Positions 28,062-36,530 of a stretch of 64,000 bases of DNA are shown here, piece after piece. The notes beneath the pieces are model-generated. The model made no database searches. It was given only the letters and a program-made list of their open reading frames with translations, and was not told the origin of the DNA. Position numbers and translations under genes: made by a program. The stretch's first letter is position 1. Each line of letters starts with the position of its first letter. The stretch is from Martinezella rhizogenes (GTDB lineage: Bacteria; Pseudomonadota; Alphaproteobacteria; Rhizobiales; Rhizobiaceae): contig NZ_SGNY01000007.1 of assembly GCF_007002745.1 (NCBI RefSeq), forward strand, positions 236,184 to 300,183. The letters run 5' to 3'.

Positions 28062-29246
28062 GTGAAGGTTTCGACAATTCTTTTATGTGATCAGGTGGTT
28101 CGCCTCGGCGGCATCCATCTTGCGTCCAGCGCGACGGGCATTCCAGTTTCGACCGTATCGGATGCCGTCAGTCGTCTGGAGAACGCCCTCTCGGTCAAGT
28201 TTTTCGTTCACGGCGCAAAAGGTCTGATACTGACGGCGGAAGGGGGCAGGCTCAGCCCATATCTCGCGCGGGCCGCCGATGAAATCTTCGCGATCCACGG
28301 CAAGTGCGGTGATGACCATGCGAAGGGTATTTATCAGAAAAGCGTATCGCTAATTGCGCTTTTCCGCTTCGTGGACATTCTCGAATCGGGCTCGATCCGC
28401 AAATCCGCGTTGAGACTGCAAATCGGACAACCACAGCTTACACGGATGATCGCCATGCTGGAGGAAAATCTCGGCGTCCGACTTTTTGAACGGACCCGCG
28501 ACGGTTCGCGCGCATCGCCCGAGGGGCTTCGCATATCACCTCACGTCAGCAAATTACGCGATATCTGGGCTACGCTGGATTCCACATCGGCGCTGCGTTT
28601 CAAGCGGCATCTACGGCATTGGTCATTCGGCGGCATTCCTCCAGCAACAACGGACAGCCCGTCGGCAATCATTCTTGCGCGAATTGCCGCCAACTGGGCA
28701 CGCCGTTTCGACACACCGCTGCTGATGCAGCCGGGGCTTGCAGACAGCCTGCTGGAAGGGCTTGAACAGCAGCGGTACGATGCAGTGCTTGTCGACATGC
28801 CGCTAAACAATTCCAGGCTCCGCAGCCGCGAGGTTCTGCGCAGCCACCTTTCCTGTTTCCTGCAGCATGACGCGGCTGATCCGGCGGACCAGGATTCGCC
28901 GGCACAGATGCGCGAGGCGATCCTCAAGCACCGCCTGGTACTGCCTTCCCGCGCCTCCGGACTGCGCCAGACCGCCGAAAGCTTCCTCGAGCATCTGCTT
29001 GGACCAACCTGGCTGTCAAAGGTGCAGTTAATCGAGATCGACAGCATACCGGTGGCAGTGCAGCTGATTGTCGGCCACGGCTACTGTTCGATATTACCTT
29101 CAGCCGTGGGGATAACCTCTCCCAAGGTGACAAAAATTCCATTGCCGCTGACATTTTCGGTTCCATTGCTGTTGGCATGGCGCAACGACGACAGAGGCAC
29201 AGATATGGCTCGGCGCGTTCTTCAGCTGCTTGATATGACGAACTAA
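28062..29246 (+). CDS. LysR-type regulator with two tandem N-terminal HTH domains
   Basis: The protein is 394 residues, about 90 longer than a standard LysR regulator. The extra length is a second winged helix. HTH 1 covers residues 5-65 (ASSATGIPVSTVSDAVSRLE, then ALSVKFFVHGAKGLILTAEG). HTH 2 covers residues 95-157 (SALRLQIGQPQLTRMIAMLE, then LGVRLFERTRDG). Both have the LysR pattern of a recognition helix followed by a LF.R wing. An effector-binding domain follows (about 190-390). The GTG start comes straight after an in-frame TAA. It is divergent from the proposed ergothioneine operon, which it most likely controls in response to a pathway intermediate. Confidence 0.85.
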   Translation: MKVSTILLCDQVVRLGGIHLASSATGIPVSTVSDAVSRLENALSVKFFVHGAKGLILTAEGGRLSPYLARAADEIFAIHGKCGDDHAKGIYQKSVSLIALFRFVDILESGSIRKSALRLQIGQPQLTRMIAMLEENLGVRLFERTRDGSRASPEGLRISPHVSKLRDIWATLDSTSALRFKRHLRHWSFGGIPPATTDSPSAIILARIAANWARRFDTPLLMQPGLADSLLEGLEQQRYDAVLVDMPLNNSRLRSREVLRSHLSCFLQHDAADPADQDSPAQMREAILKHRLVLPSRASGLRQTAESFLEHLLGPTWLSKVQLIEIDSIPVAVQLIVGHGYCSILPSAVGITSPKVTKIPLPLTFSVPLLLAWRNDDRGTDMARRVLQLLDMTN

Positions 29247-29373
29247 TGGCGGCGGGACGAGTTTCGCTTCTGCGACTCGGGTTCAAGTATATCTATCGCC
29301 AGACAAGAGGGTGGTCGTCTATACGAGCGATGCACAACCGGAATGTTTCGGGGGCGATCTTCTTGAAATCTCG

Positions 29374-29539
29374 CTCATCTATGTGAACACCTGCATGCTG
29401 CAAACGTTGCTCTCTAAACCAGCCTGACACGGCCGTATTTCACCGGAAGATTATCGCGGCCTCACATCACGAAAATCACTACGGCCGGTTCGACCTCGAT
29501 CTGGACAGCCATATAGATTTCGGCAAAATCGCCGCATGA
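29374..29539 (+). mobile_element. Tn3-type transposase C-terminal remnant
   Basis: Conceptual pieces read LIYVNTCMLQTLLSKPA and, after a stop and frame shifts, HYGRFDLDLDSHIDFGKIAA followed by a stop. Their order and spacing match the C-terminal end of Tn3-family transposases of the DUF4158 group, which carry VNT.M.Q..L..P and later NPYGRF.LD...R.D. Only this tail is recognisable and it is not translatable. It marks the left side of the mct cluster. The assignment is from memory of the family. Confidence 0.5.
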
Positions 29540-29704
29540 ACAGCGCTGCCAAAATGCGCCTTGCAAAACTTAGGCGCAAAATTCTAACCTTTGTCGGGAT
29601 TAAAGCGACATTGCAGAAACTGGCAGCATTTCCTGAATGCCGTAAAAATATGCGCTGATCTTACTGTTAAAAACAACGTGCCGGTGAAAAGGGCCTTCAT
29701 TTCC

Positions 29705-31075
29705 ATGAATTTTCGGCAGCAGATCATCGCCCTTTCCATCTTACCGCTGGTCTTGGCGGTGCTCGCCATCTCGGCCTTCATCACATGGCAGTCCAGGACG
29801 TTGGCCGAGAGCAGCATATCCACGTTCGAGCGGAATATGCTGAAAGCCAAAGAGAGCGAAATCGTTCATCTCACCTATGTGGCCATGTCAGCCGTCCGCG
29901 GGATCATGGCGCAGAGCGGCCTCTCGGACGATGAGAAGCAGAAAAGGGCGATCGAACTTATCAAGAGCCTGGACTATGGAGAGGACGGATATTTCTTCGT
30001 TTACGATTATGCCGGCAACAGCATCGTCCATCCCCGACAAAACGAGTTCCCCGGCCGTAACTGGCTGGATCTCATCGACGCAGATGGCAAGAAGGTCATC
30101 GCAAGCCTAATCGACACCGCGAAGGCGGGCGGCGGTTTCGTCCAATACAAATGGGAGCGGCCGGCGACGGACCAGGTCGGCGACAAACTTTCCTACGTGG
30201 CCAAACTTGACGACTGGCGCTGGATTCTGGGAACGGGCATCTACCTTGATGAAATCCATGTACAGACCAAGACAGCACAATTGGACTTTCGCAACACCAT
30301 CGGCTGGACATTCAAAGTCGTCGCATTGGTGACAGTACCGGCGGTCCTGCTGGTATTTGCGACGGGCATGGTCCTCACGGTCAGCGAGCGACGACTTGCC
30401 GATCGCAAGCTGCGACAGTTGACGCAGCGAGTAATCGATACACAGGAGCAGGAACGTACAAGGCTTGCCCGCGACCTACACGACGGTATCTCGCAAAGTC
30501 TGGTCGGTGTTCGTTATGCGATGAATTTGGCCGAACGCATGGTCAAGGCAGGCGACAATGACGTCTTGGGAGCGATCGAAGGTGGCATCAAGACACTCAA
30601 CGATGCGATCCGTGACGTACGCCAACTGTCACATGCACTGAGGCCGCCTCTGCTCGATGATCTTGGGCTTATCGCGGCGCTGCGGGCCTTGTGTGAGGGT
30701 TTTCGCGTCAGGACAGGCCTGCAGGCAACGCTGGACGCCAGCTTTTTTGCGGACGGCCTGAAAGCGGAGGCCAGTACGGCCCTCTACCGCATCGCGCAGG
30801 AAGCACTCACCAATGTCGAGCGGCATGCCGGTGCGACCACGGTTTTCATCCGCCTGCGCAGCGAGCGTGGCCGCAGCCGAATGACGATCGGCGACAATGG
30901 CACGGGATTTAATAGCGAGAGCAACACGTCGCCGGGCCTCGGTTTGCGCAACATGCAGGAACGGGTGGCACATTTCCACGGTATTCTGCTGATCAAAAGC
31001 GACGATAAGGGAACCGTACTGACCATCTTGATGCCGCGCTCGGCGCATCGTGTTCTGACGGAGTCAGTGGCATGA
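29705..31075 (+). CDS. mctS: Sensor histidine kinase with Cache domain, MctS-like
   Basis: The chosen ATG gives 456 residues with helix 1 at 6-26, a periplasmic single-Cache domain (GEDGYFFVYDYAGNSIVHP, WRWILGTGIYLDEI), helix 2 at about 200-226, a HisKA_3 dimerisation domain with phospho-acceptor His259 (LARDLHDGISQSL) and an HATPase domain (EALTNVERHAGA, DNGTGF, GLGLRNMQERV). An upstream start at 29591 is possible but adds 38 polar residues. The response-regulator gene overlaps by ATGA. The two-component pair precedes a DUF3311/SSS transporter, as in the mctSR-mctP arrangement of Rhizobium leguminosarum, where it induces monocarboxylate uptake. The Cache domain probably senses the carboxylate. 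Confidence 0.8.
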   Translation: MNFRQQIIALSILPLVLAVLAISAFITWQSRTLAESSISTFERNMLKAKESEIVHLTYVAMSAVRGIMAQSGLSDDEKQKRAIELIKSLDYGEDGYFFVYDYAGNSIVHPRQNEFPGRNWLDLIDADGKKVIASLIDTAKAGGGFVQYKWERPATDQVGDKLSYVAKLDDWRWILGTGIYLDEIHVQTKTAQLDFRNTIGWTFKVVALVTVPAVLLVFATGMVLTVSERRLADRKLRQLTQRVIDTQEQERTRLARDLHDGISQSLVGVRYAMNLAERMVKAGDNDVLGAIEGGIKTLNDAIRDVRQLSHALRPPLLDDLGLIAALRALCEGFRVRTGLQATLDASFFADGLKAEASTALYRIAQEALTNVERHAGATTVFIRLRSERGRSRMTIGDNGTGFNSESNTSPGLGLRNMQERVAHFHGILLIKSDDKGTVLTILMPRSAHRVLTESVA

Positions 31076-31716
31076 ATAAACCCCATACCATCCGGGTCTT
31101 GCTTGTCGATAATCATCCAGTGGTTCTGGATGGGCTCCGGGCCATCCTTCAGACCTATGCGCATTTGAACGTCGTGGGGATCGCCGCCGATGCGCAGGCG
31201 GGGTTGGACCTGGCAGCCGGGCTTCATCCGGACGTCATCCTGCTGGATATCAACATGCCAAGGATCAGCGGCATAGACGCGATAGGCCTGTTCAAGAACG
31301 CTCTGCCCGCATGCGGCATCATCATGCTCTCGATGCACCATGACAAAGAATACATCTCGTCGTCCGTGCTGCGTGGCGCTTCCGGCTACATCCTTAAGGA
31401 TGTCTCGACCGACGAGATCGCAGCCGCCATCGAAGCGGTCGCGAAAGGCGGCACCTATTTCTCGTCCGGTGTAGCAGACGCCATATTGGAGGCGGCACGT
31501 ATAGATGAATCCGAGCTTTTGACCACCCGGGAGCGTGACGTGCTGCGCGAGCTGGTTGCGGGGAAGAATAATCGCGAAATTGCCGATGCTCTCGGAATCA
31601 CCATCGCGACAGCCGAAACCCATCGAAAGCACCTGAAAAAGAAGCTGGCGCTGAAATCAACAGCGGAATTGGTACGCTACGCACTCGATCGGGGCATTGG
31701 CGTTTTGGCTCCGTGA
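31072..31716 (+). CDS. mctR: NarL/LuxR-type response regulator, MctR-like
   Basis: The protein is 214 residues. The receiver domain has phospho-acceptor Asp59 (VILLDINMP), the acidic pocket VDN near residue 12 and the conserved Lys in GYILKDVS. A C-terminal LuxR HTH follows (TRERDVLRELVAGKNNREIA, then DALGITIATAETHRKHLKKK). Its start overlaps the kinase stop. It should activate the downstream transporter genes, whose first start codon lies 112 bases further on. Confidence 0.85.
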   Translation: MNKPHTIRVLLVDNHPVVLDGLRAILQTYAHLNVVGIAADAQAGLDLAAGLHPDVILLDINMPRISGIDAIGLFKNALPACGIIMLSMHHDKEYISSSVLRGASGYILKDVSTDEIAAAIEAVAKGGTYFSSGVADAILEAARIDESELLTTRERDVLRELVAGKNNREIADALGITIATAETHRKHLKKKLALKSTAELVRYALDRGIGVLAP

Positions 31717-31828
31717 CCCATACCCACTTCTGGGTATTCGCGTCCAAGTTTGCCGGCGGCGCGATTGTAACCATAAATCAATGACCCTACGACCTTCAGG
31801 CGTACACGCCAAGTTGGGAGGAAATACC

Positions 31829-32032
31829 ATGGCGCAAAAGTCTCTGCGCAAGAAGGCGGCTTTGTCGCTTCTTGCTCTTCCGTATATCGGTCTTCTCTGG
31901 GTTCCCTTCTACAATATCGAGGAGCCGGCCCTTTTCGGTTTCCCGTTCTTTTATTGGTATCAGCTGGCCTGGGTACCGTTGACGGCCTTCCTCACCTATG
32001 TCGCCTATCGGAGTGTGCGCAATGACGACTGA
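31829..32032 (+). CDS. DUF3311 small membrane protein
   Basis: The protein is 67 residues. A GGGAGGAAA ribosome-binding site stands 5-10 bases before the ATG. Two membrane helices (ALSLLALPYIGLLWVPFY and FYWYQLAWVPLTAFLTYVAY) are joined by a short acidic loop, the standard DUF3311 form. It overlaps the transporter gene by 11 bases. DUF3311 proteins regularly precede SSS-family solute symporters, as YhjG-like proteins or MctP partners, and are thought to be small accessory subunits. Confidence 0.85.
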   Translation: MAQKSLRKKAALSLLALPYIGLLWVPFYNIEEPALFGFPFFYWYQLAWVPLTAFLTYVAYRSVRNDD

Positions 32033-33497
32033 GATCGACGTCACGGCACTGTCCGTTTTCACCTTCTTCTTCGTTCTGGTCACCGTGCTCGGCTTTGTCG
32101 CCTCCCGCTGGCGCAAGCCCAAAGACCTCGACAATATCGACGAATGGGGCCTGGGAGGGCGCTCTTTCGGCACCTGGATCACCTGGTTCCTGGTTGGCGG
32201 CGACTTCTACACCGCCTATACGATCATCGCAGTACCGGCGCTTGTCTATGTCGTCGGCGCATACGGTTTTTTCGCCCTGCCTTACACGATTATCGTCTAC
32301 CCCTTTGTTTTCGCGGTCATGCCATTGCTCTGGAAGCGCGCCCGTGATGCAGGTTACGTGACCGCTGGCGACATCGTCCACGGCCAGTTCGGCTCACGGG
32401 CCCTCGAATTGGCCGTCGCGGCAACCGGCGTTATTGCCACCATGCCCTACATCGCCCTGCAGCTGATCGGCATGACGGCCGCGCTCAAGGCGCTCGGACT
32501 TCACGGCGAAATCCCGCTGTCGATCGCCTTCATCATCCTGGCGCTTTACACCTATTCGGCAGGGCTGCGCGCACCGGCTCTGATCGCCTTCGTCAAGGAC
32601 ATCATGATCTATATCGTGGTGATCGTCGCCGTCCTGCTTATTCCTTCAAAGCTTGGTGGATATGACAACGTCTTCGCATCCGCCAAGGCTGCATTCGATG
32701 CCAAGGGCACCGGGAGTTTGTTGCTCGGCGGAAACCAGTATGTCGCCTATGCTACCCTTGCCTTGGGTTCGGCTCTGGCGGCCTTCATGTATCCCCACAC
32801 CCTAACAGGGATATTCGCGTCCAACAGCGCCAACACGATCCGCAAAAACGCTGTGCTTCTACCTGCATATACGTTGCTGCTCGGCCTCCTGGCACTGCTC
32901 GGCTATATGGGGCACGCTGCCGGCCTGAAGCTGGATAGCCCGAACGACGTCGTGCCAGCCCTATTCCAGATGCTGTTTCCGAGCTGGTTCGCCGGCTTCG
33001 CTTTCGCTGCCATCGCGATCGGCGCACTGGTCCCGGCAGCCGTCATGAGCATTGGTGCCGCCAATCTGTTTACCCGGAACTTCTGGAAGGCTTATGTCAA
33101 TCCGAACGTGACCACGGAAGGAGAAGCCAAGGTGGCCAAGCTATCGTCGCTCGTCGTCAAGGTCGGCGCGCTGCTGGTCATCCTTCTCCTGCCCACGCAG
33201 TTTGCCCTTGATCTGCAATTGCTGGGTGGCATCTGGATCTTGCAGACTCTACCGGCGCTGATCTTTGGTCTTTATTCCAACTGGTTTCGCGCGCCGGCAC
33301 TGCTGGCCGGATGGGTCGTTGGCTTTGTCGGCGGAACATACCTTGTCTGGGATGCCGGCTGGAAACCCCTGCACGCGGTCAGCCTGGGCGGCGAACCCTT
33401 CACCGTCTATACGGGACTGTTGGCCTTGGCGGCGAACATCGCGATCACCTGCCTGATCAACCTGGCCCTTCGCGCTTCCAAGCCCCTGGCCGCTTGA
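32022..33497 (+). CDS. mctP: Sodium:solute symporter family monocarboxylate permease, MctP-like
   Basis: The protein is 491 residues with about 13 membrane segments. The start inside the DUF3311 gene removes an unlikely eight-residue extension. SSS features include the N-terminal WGLGGRSFGTWITWFLVGGD, GDIVHGQFGSRALELAVA, and a conserved core IGALVPAAVMSIGAANLFTRN (in two parts IGALVPAAVMS and IGAANLFTRN). Position after the sensor/regulator pair and DUF3311 matches MctP, which takes up pyruvate, lactate, alanine, acetate and related acids in Rhizobium. A hairpin follows 16 bases after the stop. Confidence 0.82.
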   Translation: MTTEIDVTALSVFTFFFVLVTVLGFVASRWRKPKDLDNIDEWGLGGRSFGTWITWFLVGGDFYTAYTIIAVPALVYVVGAYGFFALPYTIIVYPFVFAVMPLLWKRARDAGYVTAGDIVHGQFGSRALELAVAATGVIATMPYIALQLIGMTAALKALGLHGEIPLSIAFIILALYTYSAGLRAPALIAFVKDIMIYIVVIVAVLLIPSKLGGYDNVFASAKAAFDAKGTGSLLLGGNQYVAYATLALGSALAAFMYPHTLTGIFASNSANTIRKNAVLLPAYTLLLGLLALLGYMGHAAGLKLDSPNDVVPALFQMLFPSWFAGFAFAAIAIGALVPAAVMSIGAANLFTRNFWKAYVNPNVTTEGEAKVAKLSSLVVKVGALLVILLLPTQFALDLQLLGGIWILQTLPALIFGLYSNWFRAPALLAGWVVGFVGGTYLVWDAGWKPLHAVSLGGEPFTVYTGLLALAANIAITCLINLALRASKPLAA

Positions 33498-33512
33498 GGG
33501 TCACCGACTAAC

Positions 33513-33539
33513 GCAAGCCGCCTCATCGGGGCGGCTTGC
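33513..33539 (+). terminator. Terminator-like hairpin after the mct cluster
   Basis: A perfect ten-base stem (GCAAGCCGCC/GGCGGCTTGC) closes a seven-base loop 16 bases after the symporter stop. The following sequence is not a clean T-run. It most likely ends the mct transcript. Confidence 0.65.
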
Positions 33540-33574
33540 AATCGCGAAAATTCTGACTTTTCACCGGAAATGCC

Positions 33575-33674
33575 GTGAGTCTTGGCCGCTCTACCCGCGA
33601 CGGGCTCAACCTCGTTGATGAGCGTGACGAAAAGGACGCATCGTTCCGCGTCCTCGAACCGGAGGTAACGACAC
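33575..33674 (+). mobile_element. Serine recombinase (resolvase) remnant
   Basis: The translated stretch SLGRSTRDGLNLVDERDEKD, then ASFRVLEPEVTT, closely follows the middle of transposon resolvases and invertases (RLGRSTRDLLNLVHEL.EKG, ASFRVL...). Both ends are lost: no catalytic Ser region precedes it and the frame decays after EVTT. It is a dead fragment, perhaps from the same Tn3-type element whose transposase tail lies on the other side of the mct cluster. Confidence 0.55.
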
Positions 33675-33741
33675 GGCGAAAGCTGAGGGCGTCTGTGACG
33701 CGAGAACTCGATATCGCCAGGTCCAACGCGGGCGACCTCGA

Positions 33742-33813
33742 ACAATTATCTCGGATAACGGAACCGAACCGACTTCGATGGCAATTCTCAGATGGTGCCA
33801 GCAGACATGTGCG
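33742..33813 (+). mobile_element. IS3-family transposase (OrfB) fragment
   Basis: In a different frame from the resolvase piece, the sequence reads TIISDNGTEPTSMAILRWCQ, matching the second catalytic Asp region of IS3/IS407-type OrfB proteins (SDNGTE.TS.AIL.WC). Only about 24 residues remain. It shows that several insertion elements have decayed in this 400-base gap. Confidence 0.55.
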
Positions 33814-33906
33814 TCCTCTCATAAGACAACTCCGACTGCAATAATTGTCGTTCAGAGACAGTTCACGAACCTGCGGTCCGAATTGGCACGCTGATAAATC
33901 AAATAT

Positions 33907-35643
33907 TTATCTCGTATTCCCTGCCGGAACTGGCACGGCGAGGCCAGCTTCGCGTAGCCCCTCGGCGAGCTGCTCGATCCTTGAATCGGCAACATTGTTG
34001 TGTCGGAAATCTGCGTATAGGTTATTTTCGTAGCCGGGGCGTTTCTCATGGAGTTTATCGATAGCCGCTCGAGCGGCTTCGGTTCGCCCTAATTTTGCAA
34101 GTGTCGCGGCTCGAAGAAGATAGAAGCGGTAAAACTCCGGATTGATGATCCCGTCAAGTATGTTCAAAGCCTCACCGAAATCCTCGTTCTCGTAGCGGTC
34201 AAATGCCAATATCAGGTCTGCTAGAGTTCCCCGGCGATCCATCTCCTCCCTTCCTTCCTTGACGAGCGTCGTACCCTCGGCGGTACGACCGATATTCCAA
34301 AAAGCGTTGCCAATGATTATTTTAAAATGGGGATCTCTAAATTTCTTGAGCATGTCCCGCGCTATTTCCTGAAATAATTCCACCTTTCCGTGATTATATA
34401 CGTCAAAGGCGACAGCCAATTGAGCACCAAAGGATTGAGGGAGCAGCTCGTACGTTTTCTCCGCCGCAACGTGCAAAAGCTCGCCGTAGTCGCTAGGGTC
34501 CTCGCCAACGGAAGCAGCATGTCTCGCTAATCTGAAATATACACGAGCCAAGCTTGCCCAGGCTTCCGCATGACGCGGGTGGCTCGCAACCAGATTTTCA
34601 AGACATTCGCGAGCATTTGGAATCAATCCGGCATCATAGATAATCGCGACGCGTTGCTGTGGACTTAGGCAGCTAAGTTCTCCCTGATACATCGACTCAA
34701 GGCTGGGGATAGCGCCGTCCAATCCGAATACGCCACTTACCAATGCATCTGCTGCCGAGTCTGCAGTACTCCCATTCAGATTCACGCTCCCCAGCGATAC
34801 CTGGTCGGCCCATGACACCTCCCGCGTATGTGCATCGTTGAGTTTCCAGACTAACGCAAACTCCTCGCCATGTCCGACGATAGCCGTGTCGAGCGTATAG
34901 ATGACACGCGAGGGATTTCTCTCGGCGAGGTCCCGCGCGAGACTTTGGGCGTCATTCGCCACGTCAACGACCCGGGCCATGCCATGAGCGGCAAGTTTGT
35001 TCGCCGCTAGCGCCGAAAGATCATGTGCCAACTTCTTTGCAACAGCACTACCAGGTGAGAACCGGGTATCCTGTACCAATAACATCGGGGCACCGGTCGC
35101 CTCTGTCACCGTTGATCGCCCAACCTGCGGAAACCACTCGCGAAGTCCCACAAGCGCCGCAAATAAGCAGATCAGTAAAAGGCCTGAGAGAATAAGTGAC
35201 AATCGATATTTTTGGCGGAAGTTGACAAACCCTTCAGACAGCTGCTTCCGCCCGTTGTTAGTTCCTACTGGAACGCAGGCGGGATTGTTCTCAAAGACCG
35301 GGACATACCTCCCACGTGGCAGGCTAATTAGAAGAGGTGACCTTCTGCTGTCGGGTGAAGCGTTGTAACGTTCAAGGGAATTGCGGAGACGGTTCGCAGT
35401 TGTGCGCACGATTGAGTCGTCCGATATGGCGAAGTCATCTTTACGGCCGAAGACTTCGAGAGCGATGCTGTAAGCCTTTATACGATCGCCACGTCCCTCC
35501 ATTGTTTCGGTAACGATGTACTCGAGAAAGGTGCGCATTCTTCCAGAATTAATAAAAACCTCCGAAGCGAACACATGCTCGAGCGCTTCTCTCACCATGT
35601 CAGGATCGGGATGATGTTGCTCAATCTTCGGACTTAAAACCAC
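33907..35643 (-). CDS. Membrane protein with regulator-like N-terminal domain and TPR-like periplasmic part (paralogue A)
   Basis: The GTG at 35643 is chosen because AAGGAG stands seven bases before it and the paralogue at 42016-43740 starts at the same point. The 578 residues split into a soluble N-terminal domain (about 10-118, with RMRTFLEYIVTETMEGRGDR and SPLLISLPRGRYVPVFE), one membrane helix (about 148-167) and a periplasmic part with helical repeats resembling TPRs (HAEAWASLARVYFRLARHAA; TLAKLGRTEAARAAIDKLHE). This layout resembles ToxR/CadC one-component regulators: cytoplasmic DNA-binding domain, one helix, periplasmic sensor. The N-terminal domain is not a clear OmpR winged helix, so DNA binding is inference. 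No partner gene is adjacent. Confidence 0.75.
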   Translation of the reverse strand: MVLSPKIEQHHPDPDMVREALEHVFASEVFINSGRMRTFLEYIVTETMEGRGDRIKAYSIALEVFGRKDDFAISDDSIVRTTANRLRNSLERYNASPDSRRSPLLISLPRGRYVPVFENNPACVPVGTNNGRKQLSEGFVNFRQKYRLSLILSGLLLICLFAALVGLREWFPQVGRSTVTEATGAPMLLVQDTRFSPGSAVAKKLAHDLSALAANKLAAHGMARVVDVANDAQSLARDLAERNPSRVIYTLDTAIVGHGEEFALVWKLNDAHTREVSWADQVSLGSVNLNGSTADSAADALVSGVFGLDGAIPSLESMYQGELSCLSPQQRVAIIYDAGLIPNARECLENLVASHPRHAEAWASLARVYFRLARHAASVGEDPSDYGELLHVAAEKTYELLPQSFGAQLAVAFDVYNHGKVELFQEIARDMLKKFRDPHFKIIIGNAFWNIGRTAEGTTLVKEGREEMDRRGTLADLILAFDRYENEDFGEALNILDGIINPEFYRFYLLRAATLAKLGRTEAARAAIDKLHEKRPGYENNLYADFRHNNVADSRIEQLAEGLREAGLAVPVPAGNTR

Positions 35644-35851
35644 GGTCAACTCCTTCTTCATGCGTTTGATCCAATAGCTTTCGTCTGAGGTTGCCGGCAC
35701 TGACGGGTCATAGGCGCCGTTGCGCGACCTATGACGGCAAAGCGCTAAAGGGATGGAAGTGTGGGGAAAGGAAAAATCTTTCCGCCAGATACAAGGCCCG
35801 GCGATCGATAAGCCGCCGGGCTGCGATACTCTTGGTTAAACCGGATCCATC

Positions 35852-36169
35852 TCAATCACGATACGAAGCGCGATCAGCTTGAGGCTTTGGCAATACGCGA
35901 ATTTTGTAACTGAGCGCGTCAGCCACTTTTGCAATCGTCACGAGTTCGGGGTTGGCTTTGGCGCCCGCGCCGGCAACCTTCGTATCTGCAAAGGGATCTG
36001 CAAACCGCATGAGATTGTCGCGCGTCCTAAACTCCCGATGGCCTGTCCATGTCCCATCATCGAGCACGTCGACTTTGACATTTTGGCCAAACGCACCGAA
36101 ATCGGCTGGACCGCGCTCTTGGGCAAAAGCCGACTGCGTGGACAGAAAAGCTGAAAGCAAGGCCTTCAT
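35852..36169 (-). CDS. Small secreted protein of unknown function
   Basis: The predicted product is 105 residues with a short signal peptide (MKALLSAFLSTQSAFA, then QERGPADFGAF). The mature part has two visible features: VDVLDDGTWTGHREFRTRD and a Lys/Pro-rich C-terminus (SYKIRVLPKPQADRASYRD). I do not recognise a family. Upstream in-frame codons would add 20 residues but hide the signal peptide, so the later ATG is preferred. It lies alone behind paralogue A, on the same strand. It could be a remnant. Confidence 0.4.
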   Translation of the reverse strand: MKALLSAFLSTQSAFAQERGPADFGAFGQNVKVDVLDDGTWTGHREFRTRDNLMRFADPFADTKVAGAGAKANPELVTIAKVADALSYKIRVLPKPQADRASYRD

Positions 36170-36269
36170 GCATACGCCTGATTTCACCAGCGACAGGCGC
36201 TTCTGCAATACTTTTCCGCGTTCGTTCATCCCGTACTCTCACCGACATTTTTTGTTGGTTCGAGGCTTA

Positions 36270-36438
36270 TGACAAAACTTGCATCGACGTGGAGTGACGT
36301 GACCGTATCAAACGGTATGCAACGTTCTCGTTGAAATGGCGTCCTGCATTATTCGAAACGCTGGCTAGTCTTAATAGGCTGGTAGCAGCTGTTAACCAGC
36401 CAGTACCGAGCCCGCAGCCCGCCAGCTGCGGGCTCTTT
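36270..36438 (+). ncRNA. Candidate small RNA ending in an orphan rho-independent terminator
   Basis: No protein-coding gene lies on the plus strand here, yet 36408-36438 is a very good terminator: an 11-base perfect stem (GAGCCCGCAGC/GCTGCGGGCTC), a six-base loop and TTT. Just upstream a second hairpin pairs GGCTGGT with ACCAGCC (about 36378-36403). Two adjacent hairpins ending in a terminator in a gene-free gap are what a small RNA would look like. The 5' end given is a guess. Confidence 0.4.
36408..36438 (+). terminator. Rho-independent terminator
   Basis: The stem has eleven base pairs without mismatch and a CCGCCA loop, followed by TTT on the plus strand. No plus-strand gene precedes it within several kilobases except transposon debris. 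Confidence 0.7.
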
Positions 36439-36530
36439 CGTGATCAACAACGAGCCTATCCGTTGATAAGGGGACTGGGGATCAAGCCTTTAGGGTCCGC
36501 CATTTTGTTGCGATCACAAAGTAGAAGTAA

